This document shows, piece after piece, positions 1-6,135 of a stretch of DNA of 14,385 bases. A model generated the notes under the pieces. That model was not told the DNA's origin. It was given only the letters and a program-made list of their open reading frames with translations, and did no database searches. The stretch is from CAIQJJ01 sp964606085 (GTDB taxonomy: Bacteria; Chloroflexota; Anaerolineae; Anaerolineales; UBA4823), in contig CAZSFD010000107.1 of assembly GCA_964606085.1 (NCBI GenBank), positions 1 through 14,385 on the forward strand. Reading direction: 5' to 3'. How positions within the stretch are numbered: position 1 is the first letter of the stretch; each line of letters starts with the position of its first letter. Position numbers and translations under genes: made by a program.

Positions 1-44
1 AGGCGCAGTTGTTCGCCGGTGGAGAGGGGTGGTTGGCTGGACAT
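1..44 (-). CDS. 5' end of an unidentified gene, cut by the window edge
   Basis: Only 14 codons are visible. An ATG at 44-42 (minus strand) opens a frame reading MSSQPPLSTGEQLRL, without a stop to the edge. The support is positional: a consensus extended -10 promoter lies 21 bases upstream and points into it, and it follows rplI on the same strand. The 'STGEQLR' stretch faintly recalls the start of a helix-turn-helix domain such as that of RodZ, but this is far too little to name a product. The ribosome binding site is weak at best (AGAG at 49-52 on the minus strand). Confidence 0.4.
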   Translation of the reverse strand, partial: MSSQPPLSTGEQLR

Positions 45-64
45 GGGAAGACTCTGCGCCGTCC

Positions 65-73
65 ATTATAGCA
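65..73 (-). promoter_or_regulatory. Extended -10 promoter for the gene at the left edge
   Basis: On the minus strand the sequence reads TGC-TATAAT, a full-consensus extended -10 element. No good -35 hexamer lies 16-18 bases upstream, which is normal for extended -10 promoters. The predicted start is near 58, giving a leader of about 14 nt before the ATG at 44. Confidence 0.5.
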
Positions 74-82
74 GAGACACAA

Positions 83-136
83 CACCGGCCCGGCTGTCTG
101 CAATGGGAAGCCATTGCAAGCAAGCACGGGCCGGTG
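83..136 (-). terminator. Nested hairpin after rplI, possible terminator
   Basis: An outer perfect 10-bp stem (83-92 with 127-136, CACCGGCCCG) encloses a second perfect 7-bp hairpin (100-106 with 111-117, loop GAAG). It begins 22 bases past the rplI stop. There is no U-run after it on the minus strand, so it is not a textbook intrinsic terminator. It may be a 3'-end stabiliser, a factor-dependent end, or a structural RNA. Confidence 0.45.
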
Positions 137-158
137 CAGGGGGTGGTGAAAAGGTCGG

Positions 159-686
159 TTAGGCTTCGACGGAGGTTTCTTCGATCGGTTCAGCGGCTGC
201 GATGGTTTCTTCGGTGGTGTCCTCGGGCAGGGCAATCGTTTCGCCTTCGCGATGGACGATGATCTTGATTTCGGGGATCAGGTCTACGGTCAGGCGCACC
301 CCGACTTCGTATTCACCCAGGGCGCGAAGCGGCTGCATGTCAATCTGGCGGCGGGCAATTTCAAGGCCCAATTTTTTGCCGATCTTATCGGCCACCATCT
401 GGCTGGTGATTGAACCGTACAGCTTGCCGGTCTCACTGGCGCGTGCGCCGAAAGCGAGGACAACGCCGTTCAATTTTGCGGCGATGGCGCTCATCTCTTT
501 GTTGATGAGGGCGCGTTCCTCGGTGGCTTTGCTGCGGATTTCCTCAGCTCGTTTGAGCGCGCTGGCGGTGGCCAGCACTGCCAGCTTTTGCGGCAACAGG
601 AAGTTGCGGCCATAGCCATCAGCAACGCGTTTGACATCGCCGGCGCGGCCCAGTTTATAAACATCTTTGAGCAGTAAAACTTTCAT
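159..686 (-). CDS. rplI: 50S ribosomal protein L9
   Basis: This is 175-residue L9, which binds 23S rRNA at the base of the L1 stalk and helps keep the reading frame. The N-terminus MKVLLLKDV and the signature GYGRNFLLP (residues 24-32) are those of the L9 RNA-binding domain. A charged helical linker (about 42-75) and the C-terminal domain follow. Bacterial L9 is usually about 150 residues; the excess is an acidic Thr/Glu/Ala-rich tail from about residue 154. The start is the ATG at 686, with an AAGAAAGGG tract upstream; the frame stays open to 746, but the family N-terminus fits only the internal Met. The gene stands alone rather than with rpsF-ssb-rpsR, and is transcribed away from trmD. Confidence 0.97.
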   Translation of the reverse strand: MKVLLLKDVYKLGRAGDVKRVADGYGRNFLLPQKLAVLATASALKRAEEIRSKATEERALINKEMSAIAAKLNGVVLAFGARASETGKLYGSITSQMVADKIGKKLGLEIARRQIDMQPLRALGEYEVGVRLTVDLIPEIKIIVHREGETIALPEDTTEETIAAAEPIEETSVEA

Positions 687-724
687 GGTCAAGCCCTTTC
701 TTGCTTGTGTGAAAAAGATACGCC

Positions 725-748
725 CTGTGCGAAGGGTACCACGCACAG
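725..748 (-). promoter_or_regulatory. Hairpin at the 5' end of the rplI leader
   Basis: A perfect 7-bp stem (CTGTGCG 725-731 with CGCACAG 742-748) has a 10-nt loop holding the palindrome GGTACC. With a start predicted near 751, the hairpin would form the first bases of the rplI mRNA. A short U-run (minus strand TTTTT at 712-716) follows. It could stabilise the mRNA, attenuate it or bind a regulator; the function is inference. Confidence 0.45.
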
Positions 749-757
749 AGCGGGCGG

Positions 758-786
758 ATTTTACCAGATGGGGGAGATGCGGTCAA
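758..786 (-). promoter_or_regulatory. rplI promoter
   Basis: On the minus strand, TTGACC (786-781) and TAAAAT (763-758) are separated by exactly 17 bases, a strong housekeeping-sigma promoter. The predicted start is near 751, leaving a leader of about 65 nt. A 12-bp dyad, GCGGT-CA-ACCGC (779-790), overlaps the -35 box. Confidence 0.7.
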
Positions 787-790
787 CCGC

Positions 791-819
791 TTGCCGGGGG
801 GTATCATCGCGGCTACAAT
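791..819 (+). promoter_or_regulatory. trmD promoter, predicting a leaderless mRNA
   Basis: TTGCCG (791-796) and TACAAT (814-819) are separated by 17 bases. The expected transcription start, 6-7 bases after the -10, falls on the A of the trmD ATG at 826. No Shine-Dalgarno is visible in the 20 bases before that ATG, which agrees with a leaderless transcript. Confidence 0.6.
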
Positions 820-825
820 CGGGCC

Positions 826-1557
826 ATGCGTTTTGATGTTTTCACCCTCTTCCCCGAAGTCTTCGAGCCATACCTGCAAACCAGCATCGTCCAGCGCGCC
901 CGGCAAAATGATTTGCTGTTGGTGAAGCTGCATAATATCCGTGATTGGACGACCGACCGTCACCGCACCACCGACGACATGCCCTATGGCGGCGGCGGCG
1001 GCATGGTGATGAAGGCCGAGCCGGTGTTCGCCGCCGTCGAAGCCGTGCTGGGCCAACCGCCGGCCTGCCCGGTGGTGCTGCTCACGCCCCAGGGACGTGT
1101 TTTCAACCACGCGGTGGCTGCTGAGTTGGCCGCCCAACCGCGCCTGGCCCTGCTTTGCGGGCGTTACGAAGGCTTCGATGAACGCATCCGCCAGCACCTC
1201 GCCACCGACCAGATTTCGATTGGCGATTTCGTCCTCTCTGGCGGTGAGCTGCCCGCCCTGGTGCTGATAGACGCCATCACACGCCTCATCCCCGGCGCGC
1301 TCGGCGACCCCACCGGCGCCGCAGACGACAGCCACGCCTCTGGCCTGCTTGAATACCCCCATTACACCCGCCCGCCCGAATTTCGCGGCTGGCGCGTGCC
1401 CGATGTGCTGCTCTCTGGTGATCATGGCCGCATTGCCCGCTGGCGGCGCCAACAAGCCATCCTGCGCACCGCCACCCAGCGCCCCGATCTGCTCGAAAAA
1501 GCGCCCTTGACGGAAAGCGAGAGGGGGCAGGTAGCAGGGGGTAAGATTGAAAGTTGA
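826..1557 (+). CDS. trmD: tRNA (guanine-N1)-methyltransferase
   Basis: TrmD uses S-adenosylmethionine to make m1G37 next to the anticodon, which prevents +1 frameshifting. The 243-residue protein matches the family length and starts MRFDVFTLFPEVF. The knotted SPOUT core is intact: LTPQGRVF (87-94), LCGRYEGFDER (110-120) and SIGDFVLSGGELP (131-143). The motif DSHASGLLEYPHYTRP carries the catalytic Asp (about residue 168), with a conserved Arg at 153. The family C-terminus (RRPDLLEK-like) is recognisable to about residue 225. The last dozen residues, through QVAGGKIES, come from a GC-rich repeat tract and look replaced. The gene is outside the usual rpsP-rimM-trmD-rplS cluster. Its final 11 bases overlap the next gene. 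Confidence 0.97.
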   Translation: MRFDVFTLFPEVFEPYLQTSIVQRARQNDLLLVKLHNIRDWTTDRHRTTDDMPYGGGGGMVMKAEPVFAAVEAVLGQPPACPVVLLTPQGRVFNHAVAAELAAQPRLALLCGRYEGFDERIRQHLATDQISIGDFVLSGGELPALVLIDAITRLIPGALGDPTGAADDSHASGLLEYPHYTRPPEFRGWRVPDVLLSGDHGRIARWRRQQAILRTATQRPDLLEKAPLTESERGQVAGGKIES

Positions 1558-1619
1558 AAGCCAGCCGTGGGCCTCGGTGCCTGACTTGCCACCTGCACCT
1601 TGCCACCTGCCACCCTTGC
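1526..1619 (+). repeat. Imperfect inverted repeat across the trmD/pseudouridine synthase junction
   Basis: The left arm, near 1526-1545 (GGCAGGTAGCAGGGGGTAAG), is roughly the reverse complement of the CTTGCCACCTGCCACCCTTG type sequence near 1600-1619. A further direct copy of CTTGCCACCTGC starts at about 1584. The arms supply the TrmD C-terminal residues and the Pro/His-rich first 20 or so residues of the next protein, so the tract probably arose by insertion or expansion at a gene boundary. Confidence 0.5.
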
Positions 1620-2275
1620 CCGTCCTTTTCCACGATTCCACCCTCCTGGCGGTAGATAAACCCTCCGGCCTGCTCACTTTGCCCGATGGCTACGACAAAG
1701 CCGCCCCGCATGTGCGCAGTGTCCTGGAACCAGCCTGGGGGCGCGTGTGGATCGTCCACCGGTTGGATAAAGAGACTTCCGGTGTCTTGCTCCTGGCGCG
1801 CACGGCAGAGGCGCATCGGGCGCTCAACGGGCAATTCGACGCCCACCAGGTGCGCAAGGTTTACCACGCCCTGGTGGTCGGTTCGCCAGCCTGGGATGAG
1901 TACACCTTCGACACCCCCCTGCGGCCCAATGGCGACCGCCGCCACCGCACCATCCCCCACCCACAAGGAAAATCTGCCATCACACACGTGCGGGTGTTGC
2001 AGCGCCTGGGAAACTTCACCCTGGTCGAGGCTATCCCCGCCACCGGGCGCACCCACCAGATACGCGCCCACCTGGGCTTCGTGGGCGGACTGCCCCTGGC
2101 CGCCGATGCGCTGTATGGCTGCAAACTGTCTGCCGAAGCCCTGCCCATTGCCCGTGTGGCCCTGCACGCCTGCTCGCTCACGTTCACCCACCCCACCGAC
2201 GGCCAAACCATCACCCTCGAAGCCCCCTATCCCGCAGATTTCATCTTTGCAGGGAATAGGCCAAACGCGACATGA
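1547..2275 (+). CDS. RluA-family pseudouridine synthase without S4 domain
   Basis: The enzyme should isomerise a uridine to pseudouridine in rRNA or tRNA. Catalytic motif II is clear: HRLDKETSG with the nucleophilic Asp at about residue 74. The VDKPSGLLTLPDG motif comes before it, and TGRTHQIRAHL follows in the C-terminal half. The protein has 242 residues and lacks the N-terminal S4 domain seen in RluD, so it resembles RluA or TruC in layout; the target base cannot be told from sequence. The start is uncertain: TTG at 1547 follows an AGGGGG tract and overlaps trmD, but residues 1-24 are repeat-derived. TTG at 1616, just before PVLFHDSTLLAV, is an alternative with no visible ribosome binding site. 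Translation is probably coupled to trmD. Confidence 0.9.
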   Translation: MKVESQPWASVPDLPPAPCHLPPLPVLFHDSTLLAVDKPSGLLTLPDGYDKAAPHVRSVLEPAWGRVWIVHRLDKETSGVLLLARTAEAHRALNGQFDAHQVRKVYHALVVGSPAWDEYTFDTPLRPNGDRRHRTIPHPQGKSAITHVRVLQRLGNFTLVEAIPATGRTHQIRAHLGFVGGLPLAADALYGCKLSAEALPIARVALHACSLTFTHPTDGQTITLEAPYPADFIFAGNRPNAT

Positions 2276-2320
2276 TAAGATCAGGGTATCTGTCCGATTT
2301 CAACTTCAAAAAGGTGCATT

Positions 2321-4162
2321 ATGAAAGCGATCAAGAGCATCCTTTGGGGAATTGGCCTGGCCTGCCTCGTGGCCGCCTGCCAGGCGGGTTCGCCCGTTCC
2401 AGGTGAGCCACTGCCTACCAACCCGCCCGCCGCCACCAGCACCCCCATGGCGCTGCCCGCCACCTGGACGCCCGCGCCAACGGGCATCTCCAGCGCCACG
2501 CCCACCGCTGCCCCCACCGCCACGCTCGTCTTCGTCACCATCACCCCCGAACGCACGCCCAACACGCCCACGCCCGACCCCATTCAGGGCGCGCTGCCTG
2601 CCGGAGTCATCCCGCTTCGCGACCTGGGCTGGACGATCACCGCCCAAGCGGAGAATACCATCGCCGCCTTGCCCTACCAAAACGGTGACGGCAGTTTTGG
2701 CCTGGCTCTGATAGATGATCTGACCAGCGGCAAGCGCGTTTTCTGGCTCTCGCGGCAGGAACCAGCTCTGGCGGCTATCCAATGGCAAACCATCCGCCGC
2801 ATGACGCGTACCTTGGAAGACGCGCTGCTGCTCTTCCTGGGGCAAGATGCCGATGGGCAGTGGCATCTTGGCGCAGTCACTTTACCAGCAAGCGGCGCAC
2901 AACTGATTGGCCTGATCCCCGTGCAAGACCCGCAGACCACGTTTGCCGCCATCACCCGTTTCGACGGGCAAACCTGGCAGTTCTGGCTGGTCGAGGATGG
3001 CACGCTGCGGCTCTATCAGTGGCAAAGTGGCCTCCCCATCCTGGCCTGGGAAGCCTCCGATGTACCGCAGGATGCCGTCACCGTCAGCATGGATGCCAGC
3101 AGCGATATCCTGCCGGGCGGCGCGCCGGAATTGTGGCTGCGCTGGTGGTCGTGGGCGCAGAAAGATTTCGAGGCATCGGGTGTGGTATGGCAGCAGTATT
3201 TTGTTGCCGAAGGGGTGGGCTATCGCCTGATTGCGGATTTGCCGCCTGGCTTGCAGCGCCAAGATGTGGATGCCGATGGCGTGTTTGAGTTCTTGCAGCC
3301 CGATGTGCCTTCTGCGCCGCGCAGCTGGTCTGTTTTCGATTGGAATGGCGAGTTGTTCATCGCCGACCGCACCCTGGATTATCCCGCCGCGCCCGTGGTC
3401 AATCTTCCCAGGCGCAGCGAACTGCCCGCACTTGGGGTGAATTTGTCTTTCTCCGAGGGCGAGGCCGCTTTGCGCTGGCCCAAGTCGGGCGGTGAATTGG
3501 AAACCCTGGAGGCGTTGCCGCAGGGAGTAACCTGTTATGCCGAGTCCGTCGCGCAGGAAGTGGTTGCATGGTCGCCAGATTGTGCGTATGCCATCGTCAA
3601 ATTGCCTGACCCGGTGGTCGGCTACAGCCTGGGTTTGCTCAATGTGGCTGGCGGCGTGGCCGTCGAAATTGCGAACACCGCTACCGAACAATTCGGCTAT
3701 TCCACGTTCGACTGGAATCAGGCCAGCGGTTTTGCGCTGCACGCCCGCGCCGGCAGCAACCCGGGCTTGTACCGGCTGGATTTGATCAGCGGCCTGTCGG
3801 AGACCATTTTCAGCCTGTCTACCCTCGAAGCAGGCCCTTATGGCGTGACCGATCCCTACGCTTTCAGCGATGGATCGGTCGGGTTTGCCATCCAGGGCGA
3901 CGATGAACGCCTGTACCCGCCTTTTGGAATATACCGCCGCGCGGTGGATGGCAGCTTACAACTGTTGGCCGATTTACCCCCCCTGGGAGATTATGGCACA
4001 TTGCAATGGGCCGCCGATGGCAGCGTTTTTCTGTTCCATGCCCCTTATTTTGGACAGAGCGCGCCGCCGTACAGCGTGCTTCTGGTTGGCAAGACCGATG
4101 GCAGCCTGCTGGTAGATGTCAACCCGATCCTGGGCAAGGCGGCCGGGTTTGTGTGGCGTTAG
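2321..4162 (+). CDS. Large secreted lipoprotein, probable beta-propeller, function unknown
   Basis: This 613-residue protein has a lipoprotein signal peptide: a hydrophobic stretch, then the lipobox LVAAC with Cys20 as the predicted lipid anchor. A flexible Pro/Thr/Ala linker (about 24-90) follows, as is common in Chloroflexota surface proteins. The remaining 520 residues are rich in Trp, Asp and Gly and look like repeated beta-blades. DVDADGVFEF (315-324) resembles an FG-GAP/VCBS-type calcium loop, and WSPDCAYAIVKLPD (417-430) resembles a TolB/WD40-like blade. No catalytic motif was recognised. The start is firm: AAAGGTG lies five bases before the ATG. The gene sits 66 bases upstream of lspA, whose product would process it. 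A sensory or scaffold role on the cell surface is inference. Confidence 0.8.
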   Translation: MKAIKSILWGIGLACLVAACQAGSPVPGEPLPTNPPAATSTPMALPATWTPAPTGISSATPTAAPTATLVFVTITPERTPNTPTPDPIQGALPAGVIPLRDLGWTITAQAENTIAALPYQNGDGSFGLALIDDLTSGKRVFWLSRQEPALAAIQWQTIRRMTRTLEDALLLFLGQDADGQWHLGAVTLPASGAQLIGLIPVQDPQTTFAAITRFDGQTWQFWLVEDGTLRLYQWQSGLPILAWEASDVPQDAVTVSMDASSDILPGGAPELWLRWWSWAQKDFEASGVVWQQYFVAEGVGYRLIADLPPGLQRQDVDADGVFEFLQPDVPSAPRSWSVFDWNGELFIADRTLDYPAAPVVNLPRRSELPALGVNLSFSEGEAALRWPKSGGELETLEALPQGVTCYAESVAQEVVAWSPDCAYAIVKLPDPVVGYSLGLLNVAGGVAVEIANTATEQFGYSTFDWNQASGFALHARAGSNPGLYRLDLISGLSETIFSLSTLEAGPYGVTDPYAFSDGSVGFAIQGDDERLYPPFGIYRRAVDGSLQLLADLPPLGDYGTLQWAADGSVFLFHAPYFGQSAPPYSVLLVGKTDGSLLVDVNPILGKAAGFVWR

Positions 4163-4228
4163 GAATGTTTTTTCTTGCGGTAAAATTGCTGCGCTTTGTG
4201 CGCGAAATTGTAGGTTGAGGAGTTTCAC

Positions 4229-4765
4229 TTGGCGAAGTATTTCAATAACTATTGGAGCTTGATGATTGTTGCCGGGGTGATCATCGCGTTCGATCAGATC
4301 ACCAAAGCCATCGTGCGGTTGTATATCCCCTTTGGCGGGCAGTGGGCGCCGTGGGATTGGCTGCTGCCCTATGCGCGGTTTGTGCATTGGAAGAACACCG
4401 GCGCGGCATTTGGCATGTTGCCCGACCTGAAAGATGTGTTCGCCATTCTGGCCGTAATCGTGGCGATTGCCATTTTGTACTATTACCCGCAGGTTTCTGG
4501 CGAAGATTGGCCGCTCAAATTGGCCATGGGGATGCAATGCGGCGGCGCGTTGGGAAACCTGATTGACCGCCTGCTGCATGACGGCCACGTGACCGATTTC
4601 ATCTCTGTTGGCACGTTCGCCGTCTTTAACGTGGCCGATGCCAGTATCTCGATGGGGGTGGCTGTTTTGGTGGTGTGGATGTGGTACAAGGAACGCCAGC
4701 AAAAACAGGCTGCCGCATTGGCCGTTGACGCCCCGCCGCCCCCTGGGGAGGCCTCTGGTGAGTGA
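4229..4765 (+). CDS. lspA: Lipoprotein signal peptidase (signal peptidase II)
   Basis: LspA is a membrane aspartyl peptidase that cuts the signal peptide of diacylglyceryl-modified prolipoproteins just before the lipobox Cys. The 178-residue protein shows four hydrophobic segments and the family motifs DQITK (22-26), NTGAAFGM (56-63) and GGALGNLIDRL (105-115). VTDFI carries catalytic Asp123, and FNVADASI carries catalytic Asp137. A Pro/Ala-rich cytoplasmic tail ends the protein. The start is a TTG at 4229, six bases after a strong GAGGAG site. The stop overlaps the rluD start by 8 bases, so the two are co-translated. lspA-rluD pairs are common in bacteria. Confidence 0.97.
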   Translation: MAKYFNNYWSLMIVAGVIIAFDQITKAIVRLYIPFGGQWAPWDWLLPYARFVHWKNTGAAFGMLPDLKDVFAILAVIVAIAILYYYPQVSGEDWPLKLAMGMQCGGALGNLIDRLLHDGHVTDFISVGTFAVFNVADASISMGVAVLVVWMWYKERQQKQAAALAVDAPPPPGEASGE

Positions 4766-5684
4766 AACCGGTTGGCTTTCTTTCGAGTTTGAGGCTGCCG
4801 AAGCGCAGCGCCTGGATAAATTCCTGGTTGGCTGCCTGCCCGATTTTTCGCGTTCGCGCCTGCAGGGCTTGATCGAAGACGGCCAGGTGCGTGTGGATGG
4901 CGTCACCGCGCACAAGGCCGGGCAAAGCCTCGATCAGCCCTGCCGCGTCGAGGTCAACATCCCCCCGCCGCAGCCGAGTCATCTCCAGCCCGAAGCCATC
5001 CCGCTCGAAATCCTTTACGAAAATGAAGCCGTGCTGGTGATTGACAAACCCGCGGGGATTGTCGTCCACCCCTCGCCGGGCCATGAGGTTGGCACGCTCG
5101 TTCATGCTGCCCTGGCTCACGCCCCCGAGATGGAAGGCGTCGGGGGCATCCAGCGGCCCGGCGTTGTCCACCGCCTGGATAAGGAAACATCTGGCATCCT
5201 CCTGCTTGCTAAAACCGACGCCGCTCATCGCTGGCTGCAGGCGCAGTTCAAAGCGCGCACCACCCACAAAACTTACCTGGCCCTGGTAGACGGCGCGCCG
5301 CCCACGCCCACCGGGCGCATCGAAGCCCCGATTGGGCGCAACAGCAACAGCCGCAAAGAAATGGCGATTGTGGAACTGGATAAGGGCCGCGAAGCCTTTA
5401 CGGAATATCGCACGCGCGAAGCGTTTGCCGCTCACACCCTGCTGGAGGCGCACCCGATCACCGGGCGCACCCACCAAATTCGGCTGCACCTGGCCTTCAT
5501 CGGCTGCCCGGTGGTTGGCGACCGCATGTATGGCCGCAAGCATCCCAGTTTGCCGCTGGAACGCCACTTTTTGCACGCGGCCCGCCTGCAAATCACCCTG
5601 CCCGGCGAGGAGACGCCGCGAACGTTCGAAGCGCCGCTGCCAAAATCCCTGGCGGATGTTTTGAATGGATTGCGTTTGGCATAA
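4758..5684 (+). CDS. rluD: RluD-type 23S rRNA pseudouridine synthase
   Basis: This 308-residue protein has the full RluD layout. An N-terminal S4 RNA-binding domain (about 17-65, with QRLDKFL and SRSRLQGLIEDGQVRVDG) is followed by the RluA catalytic domain. VIDKPAGIVVHP is motif I, HRLDKETSG with Asp141 is the catalytic motif, and TGRTHQIRLHL is in the C-terminal part. RluD modifies helix 69 of 23S rRNA; whether this copy has that exact target is inferred from the family. The start is the GTG at 4758, seven bases after GGGGAGG and inside the lspA reading frame. The frame is open upstream to 4608, but only within lspA. It is the second RluA-family gene within 4 kb; the first has no S4 domain. 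Confidence 0.95.
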   Translation: MSETGWLSFEFEAAEAQRLDKFLVGCLPDFSRSRLQGLIEDGQVRVDGVTAHKAGQSLDQPCRVEVNIPPPQPSHLQPEAIPLEILYENEAVLVIDKPAGIVVHPSPGHEVGTLVHAALAHAPEMEGVGGIQRPGVVHRLDKETSGILLLAKTDAAHRWLQAQFKARTTHKTYLALVDGAPPTPTGRIEAPIGRNSNSRKEMAIVELDKGREAFTEYRTREAFAAHTLLEAHPITGRTHQIRLHLAFIGCPVVGDRMYGRKHPSLPLERHFLHAARLQITLPGEETPRTFEAPLPKSLADVLNGLRLA

Positions 5685-5694
5685 CAACTGACGA

Positions 5695-5727
5695 AGAAGC
5701 CGAGTTTTTGTCAAAAACTCGGCTTCT
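5695..5727. repeat. Perfect 15-bp palindrome in the convergent gap, possible bidirectional terminator
   Basis: Arms 5695-5709 (AGAAGCCGAGTTTTT) and 5713-5727 are exact reverse complements around a 3-base loop (GTC). It lies 10 bases after the rluD stop and 24 bases from the response-regulator stop, where both genes need an end. The T and A runs are inside the stem rather than after it, so it is atypical as an intrinsic terminator. It may instead be a copy of a dispersed palindromic repeat. Confidence 0.75.
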
Positions 5728-5751
5728 CCAGCGCGAATGAAATACCCCCAA

Positions 5752-6135
5752 CTATTTTTGAAGCGTCTGGCGCAGGCGGGTGGCCAGGTCGCGCAATTGG
5801 CTGAAACTGACGGGTTTGATAAAAACAAAATCGGCCTGGTCTTGCAGGGAATCGGCCATGGTGGGGTCGGCGGTGGTGAGGATGACCAGCGTGGTGGACA
5901 AGGCCTCGTCGCCGCGGATGTACTGTAAAATGCGGTCTCCAGAAACATAGGGCAAATGCAGATCGAGGACGATCAGCGCTGGTCGGACGGTTTGAAGTGC
6001 CTGCATGGCCGCCTGCCCATCGAGAATCTCCGCGGTTTGGAAGCCAGCCATTTTGAGCGCCTGGGCGAAGATCAGGGAAAGCTTTTCATCGTCTTCGATT
6101 ACCAGGGCTTTCAGGTTGGGGGAAGTTTCGTTCAT
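5752..6135 (-). CDS. Receiver-only response regulator
   Basis: A single CheY-like receiver domain of 127 residues with no output domain. All key residues are present: the acidic pocket E14-D15-D16, the phosphoacceptor Asp58 in LIVLDLHLP, Thr87 in VILTT, and Lys107 in FIKPVS. It should be phosphorylated by the kinase encoded just upstream, and then act by protein contact or pass the phosphate on. Its ATG overlaps the kinase stop (ATGA, 6135-6132), so the two proteins are made in a coupled way. There is no second kinase or DNA-binding regulator in the window, so the output target is unknown. Confidence 0.95.
   Translation of the reverse strand: MNETSPNLKALVIEDDEKLSLIFAQALKMAGFQTAEILDGQAAMQALQTVRPALIVLDLHLPYVSGDRILQYIRGDEALSTTLVILTTADPTMADSLQDQADFVFIKPVSFSQLRDLATRLRQTLQK

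Noticed and set aside
667..825. Longer start for trmD
   Set aside because: The added 53 residues run through the rplI leader and both promoters, and the family N-terminus MRFDVFTLFP begins at 826.
655..1677. Open minus-strand frame of 340 codons opposite trmD
   Set aside because: Antisense to trmD, with a composition of Gly, Ala, His and Arg typical of shadow frames; it also crosses the rplI promoter and the repeat tract.
2882..4915. Minus-strand frames of 286 and 313 codons opposite the lipoprotein and lspA
   Set aside because: No ribosome site, no recognisable motif, and antisense to genes with clear signal peptide or catalytic motifs.
4626..5948. Open minus-strand frame of 440 codons across lspA and rluD
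   Set aside because: It lies antisense to two certain genes and the receiver gene's frame, has no family resemblance, and is the kind of long shadow frame that GC-rich codon use creates.
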